Of a stretch of DNA of 64,000 nucleotides, positions 62,269 to 64,000 are shown in pieces. The position numbers were made by a program, and so were the translations under genes. The notes under the pieces were generated by a model. It had not been told where the DNA came from. It saw only the letters and a program-made list of their open reading frames with translations, and made no database searches. How positions within the stretch are numbered: position 1 is the first letter of the stretch; each line of letters starts with the position of its first letter. Source of the stretch: an uncultured Lachnospiraceae bacterium (GTDB taxonomy: Bacteria > Bacillota > Clostridia > Lachnospirales > Lachnospiraceae); NCBI GenBank assembly GCA_910585965.1, contig CAJUHH010000012.1:62001-126000 (forward strand). The letters run 5' to 3'.

Positions 62269-62690
62269 ACCTCCGTTCCCTTTCTTATTTTATCGGCCAT
62301 TGCAAGGAAAATATCCGCTTTCAGCGCCGCCAGCCCCTGGGCTTCATCCCCCAATATGACAAGCTGGTCCCCGGGCGATATGCCGAATGTCTTCCTCGCT
62401 TTTGCCGGGATGACAATCTGTCCCTTATCCCCCACCGTCACTGTCCCGAAAATATGCTTCCCCTTCGGCGGTATCCCCAGCCCCATATTGGCTTCCGTTT
62501 CATAATTTGCCAGATCATCCAAAGACACTTCCAGAATCTCTGCAAGAAGTTTTGCTTTTTCCAGGTCGGGCATCGTTTCGCCCGCCTCCCATTTCGCCAC
62601 CGCCTGCCTTGTCACGCCTATCCTCTCCGCAAGATCTTCCTGTGTCAGGCTTTTCAGCTTCCGAAGCTGAACCAGATTATCTTTAAACAT
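62265..62690 (-). CDS. XRE helix-turn-helix regulator fused to AbrB/SpoVT-type domain
   Basis: 141 residues. N-terminal HTH_3 domain (LTQEDLAERIGVTRQAVAKW), short linker, then a swapped-hairpin AbrB domain (GTVTVGDKGQIVIPAKARKT) with the usual VIP-AR core. Both domains can bind DNA. The start overlaps the stop of the acyltransferase gene by 8 nt, and the stop runs into a remnant ABC ATPase gene, so it probably once regulated an exporter. Confidence 0.88.
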   Translation of the reverse strand: MFKDNLVQLRKLKSLTQEDLAERIGVTRQAVAKWEAGETMPDLEKAKLLAEILEVSLDDLANYETEANMGLGIPPKGKHIFGTVTVGDKGQIVIPAKARKTFGISPGDQLVILGDEAQGLAALKADIFLAMADKIRKGTEV

Positions 62691-63762
62691 GATTTCTCTC
62701 CTTTTTTATCCCGAGGACGCACCATCGAAGCAAAGGAATCCTCGAAATAATTTCATACAACGCCAGCCCTCCGGCAAAGGCGGCACAGGCTGTCAGCAAA
62801 TAACAGAACAGCGCGGGAACTTCTGTATATTTGTGCAGCAAATAAGCCATCGCTGATAACGGAAGATAATGGAAGATATATAACCCAAACTCCCGCTTTG
62901 TCATGAAAGCAGAAAATTTTGTTCTTCTGTCCCCCCACGCTTTCATGCTTCCCAGGATTGCCAGCACGGCCGGCCAGGCAAAACCAACGGCAGAAATACT
63001 CCCTGCTACGGGCATCGCCGCATAATTATCCCCATAATGCAAAAAAATATAAACTGCCCCAAGCAAAACAGAAAGAAAAAGAAGCAAAATGCGGAAACGG
63101 CTGATACGATCAATCACCTCGTCATGGGCAAATACAAAATATCCAAGAAAAAAAACAAATCCATAAACCCCGAACCGATATACTGGAATGACCGATGTAT
63201 TCAGAACCAACCCTGAAAAATATACAGGCACTGCAAGCAATACCGATGCAGCCGCCCCCGTTTTCCCGGCAAACTCATAAAGGTTTCCTTTTTCTGCCTT
63301 TCTGACCAAAGCAAGCAGCATGGAAAACAGCCATAATACCTGGATGAACCAAAGCACCCCTGTGCCGGAAAGAGCCATAATCAGGTACATGGCCGCCGCC
63401 GGAATCGTCTCCGGCATATGATCAAAAGCGCCGCTGATCGCCATATTGAAATACCCCTGTACCCACCCGAATACCAAAAGCCCGACTGCGGAAGGCACAA
63501 GCAGTTTCCTTGTCCTCGCCCCGGCGAATTCTTTTACCGAATGCCTTTCCAGATCATACCGCGCACACATCCCGGACACCAGAAAGAGCAGGATCATAAA
63601 CCAGGGATACAGCACATATTGGATGACATCCCAACTCTGTTTTTCATAAAACGGGCCGATCACGCCGTCGGTAATGATACCGTTATACATATATACCACA
63701 TGATAAATGACAACAAAAACCACTGTAATCCAACGAATATTATCCAAATAATATCTTCTCAT
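62683..63762 (-). CDS. Membrane acyltransferase 3 family protein
   Basis: About 359 residues, about ten membrane helices. Starts MRRYYLDNIRWITVVFVVIY with the conserved His (VVIYHVVYM), and LFLVSGMCARYDLERHSVKE follows, as in acyltransferase 3 proteins. These use acyl-CoA to O-acylate surface polysaccharides or other extracellular substrates. The ATG at 63762 is preceded by GAAGGTGGG. It overlaps the XRE-AbrB gene. Substrate unknown. Confidence 0.86.
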   Translation of the reverse strand: MRRYYLDNIRWITVVFVVIYHVVYMYNGIITDGVIGPFYEKQSWDVIQYVLYPWFMILLFLVSGMCARYDLERHSVKEFAGARTRKLLVPSAVGLLVFGWVQGYFNMAISGAFDHMPETIPAAAMYLIMALSGTGVLWFIQVLWLFSMLLALVRKAEKGNLYEFAGKTGAAASVLLAVPVYFSGLVLNTSVIPVYRFGVYGFVFFLGYFVFAHDEVIDRISRFRILLLFLSVLLGAVYIFLHYGDNYAAMPVAGSISAVGFAWPAVLAILGSMKAWGDRRTKFSAFMTKREFGLYIFHYLPLSAMAYLLHKYTEVPALFCYLLTACAAFAGGLALYEIISRIPLLRWCVLGIKKERNHV

Positions 63763-64000
63763 ACAATTCCCACCTTCGCAACTATTTTTAACATCATTAT
63801 ATCTTTTGCCTAGGTGAAAGTCTATCAACGAAACCTGACATTTTCAGGCCGTTTTTGTCGGCTTTCGTTGCGCCAGCCCTCTGTTTCCCGGTAAACACTG
63901 TCTTATCCTGTCCTTTTTATACATACAGAAGCACCCCTGCCCCGGCACGGTCATCATGCCAGCAGCAGGAGTGCTGTTTCTCTTTCCTTTCCAACTCTTA
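63763..64000. other. Intergenic end region with a hairpin
   Basis: No gene is seen. AGCACCCCTGC (63930-63940) pairs with GCAGGAGTGCT (63965-63975), one mismatch, with an inner GGCA/TGCC stem. It is followed on the plus strand by T-rich sequence but may equally end a minus-strand gene lying beyond the window. Confidence 0.4.

Noticed and set aside
63930..63975. A definite terminator at the right end of the window
   Set aside because: The stem is good, but the following T-run is interrupted and the gene it would serve is outside the window, so direction and role cannot be decided.

Overview
The window looks like chromosomal DNA of a Gram-positive anaerobe of the Clostridia, most likely a Lachnospiraceae-type gut bacterium. 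The reasons are strong AGGAGG ribosome-binding sites, TTG and GTG starts, lipoprotein signals without outer-membrane genes, a YesM/YesN two-component pair, Firmicutes-type CsoR and CadC-like regulators, a PTS EIIBCA, cre/LacI-like operators, and a 74-residue membrane protein typical of that family. No rRNA, tRNA, CRISPR, integrase or transposase was seen. Almost everything is transcribed right to left.

Layout. 1-0.7 kb: the end of an ECF-type uptake gene and a DUF4430 lipoprotein. 0.8-12.8 kb: one ten-gene chemosensory operon (HD-GYP regulator, sensor kinase, degenerate HD regulator, cheR, cheB, a CheY-like regulator, cheA, cheW, two receptors) without flagellar genes. 12.9-14.8 kb: a short KdpD-like kinase and KdpE-like regulator. 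14.8-21.3 kb: metal resistance, with csoR-copA (copA carries an in-frame CopZ with its own ribosome-binding site) and a CadC-like regulator, a small HMA protein and a Zn/Cd ATPase. 21.8-24.5 kb: a receptor and a nucleotidyltransferase. 24.8-29.1 kb: an AraC regulator and a YesM/YesN pair. 30.1-41.0 kb: rhamnose uptake and catabolism (isomerase-like gene, rhaM, ABC transporter, rhaA, rhaB, AraC regulator). 41.0-46.9 kb: a LacI / GH13 / PTS / HAD sugar operon. 46.9-64 kb: an ATPase, two MATE pumps with MarR, TetR and MerR regulators, vsr, a YbaK-type deacylase, an oxidoreductase, two more receptors, a diguanylate cyclase, an XRE-AbrB regulator and a membrane acyltransferase.

Two things stand out. 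First, three otherwise intact conserved genes (a YesN-type regulator, a sugar isomerase-like gene and a PTS EIIBCA) are each interrupted by exactly one in-frame TAG and by nothing else. Several ordinary genes also end in TAG, so this is not full reassignment. It suggests amber suppression or readthrough, or an unusual cluster of nonsense mutations. Second, four long imperfect palindromes (about 340-420 bp) sit between operons at 18.3, 21.4, 29.2 and 29.7 kb. Their outer arms are specific to each copy but complementary within it, while a central multi-hairpin core with a conserved asymmetric internal loop is shared. A second family of hairpin repeats (17.5-17.9 and 31.6 kb) shows compensatory base changes. 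I know no described family matching either set.
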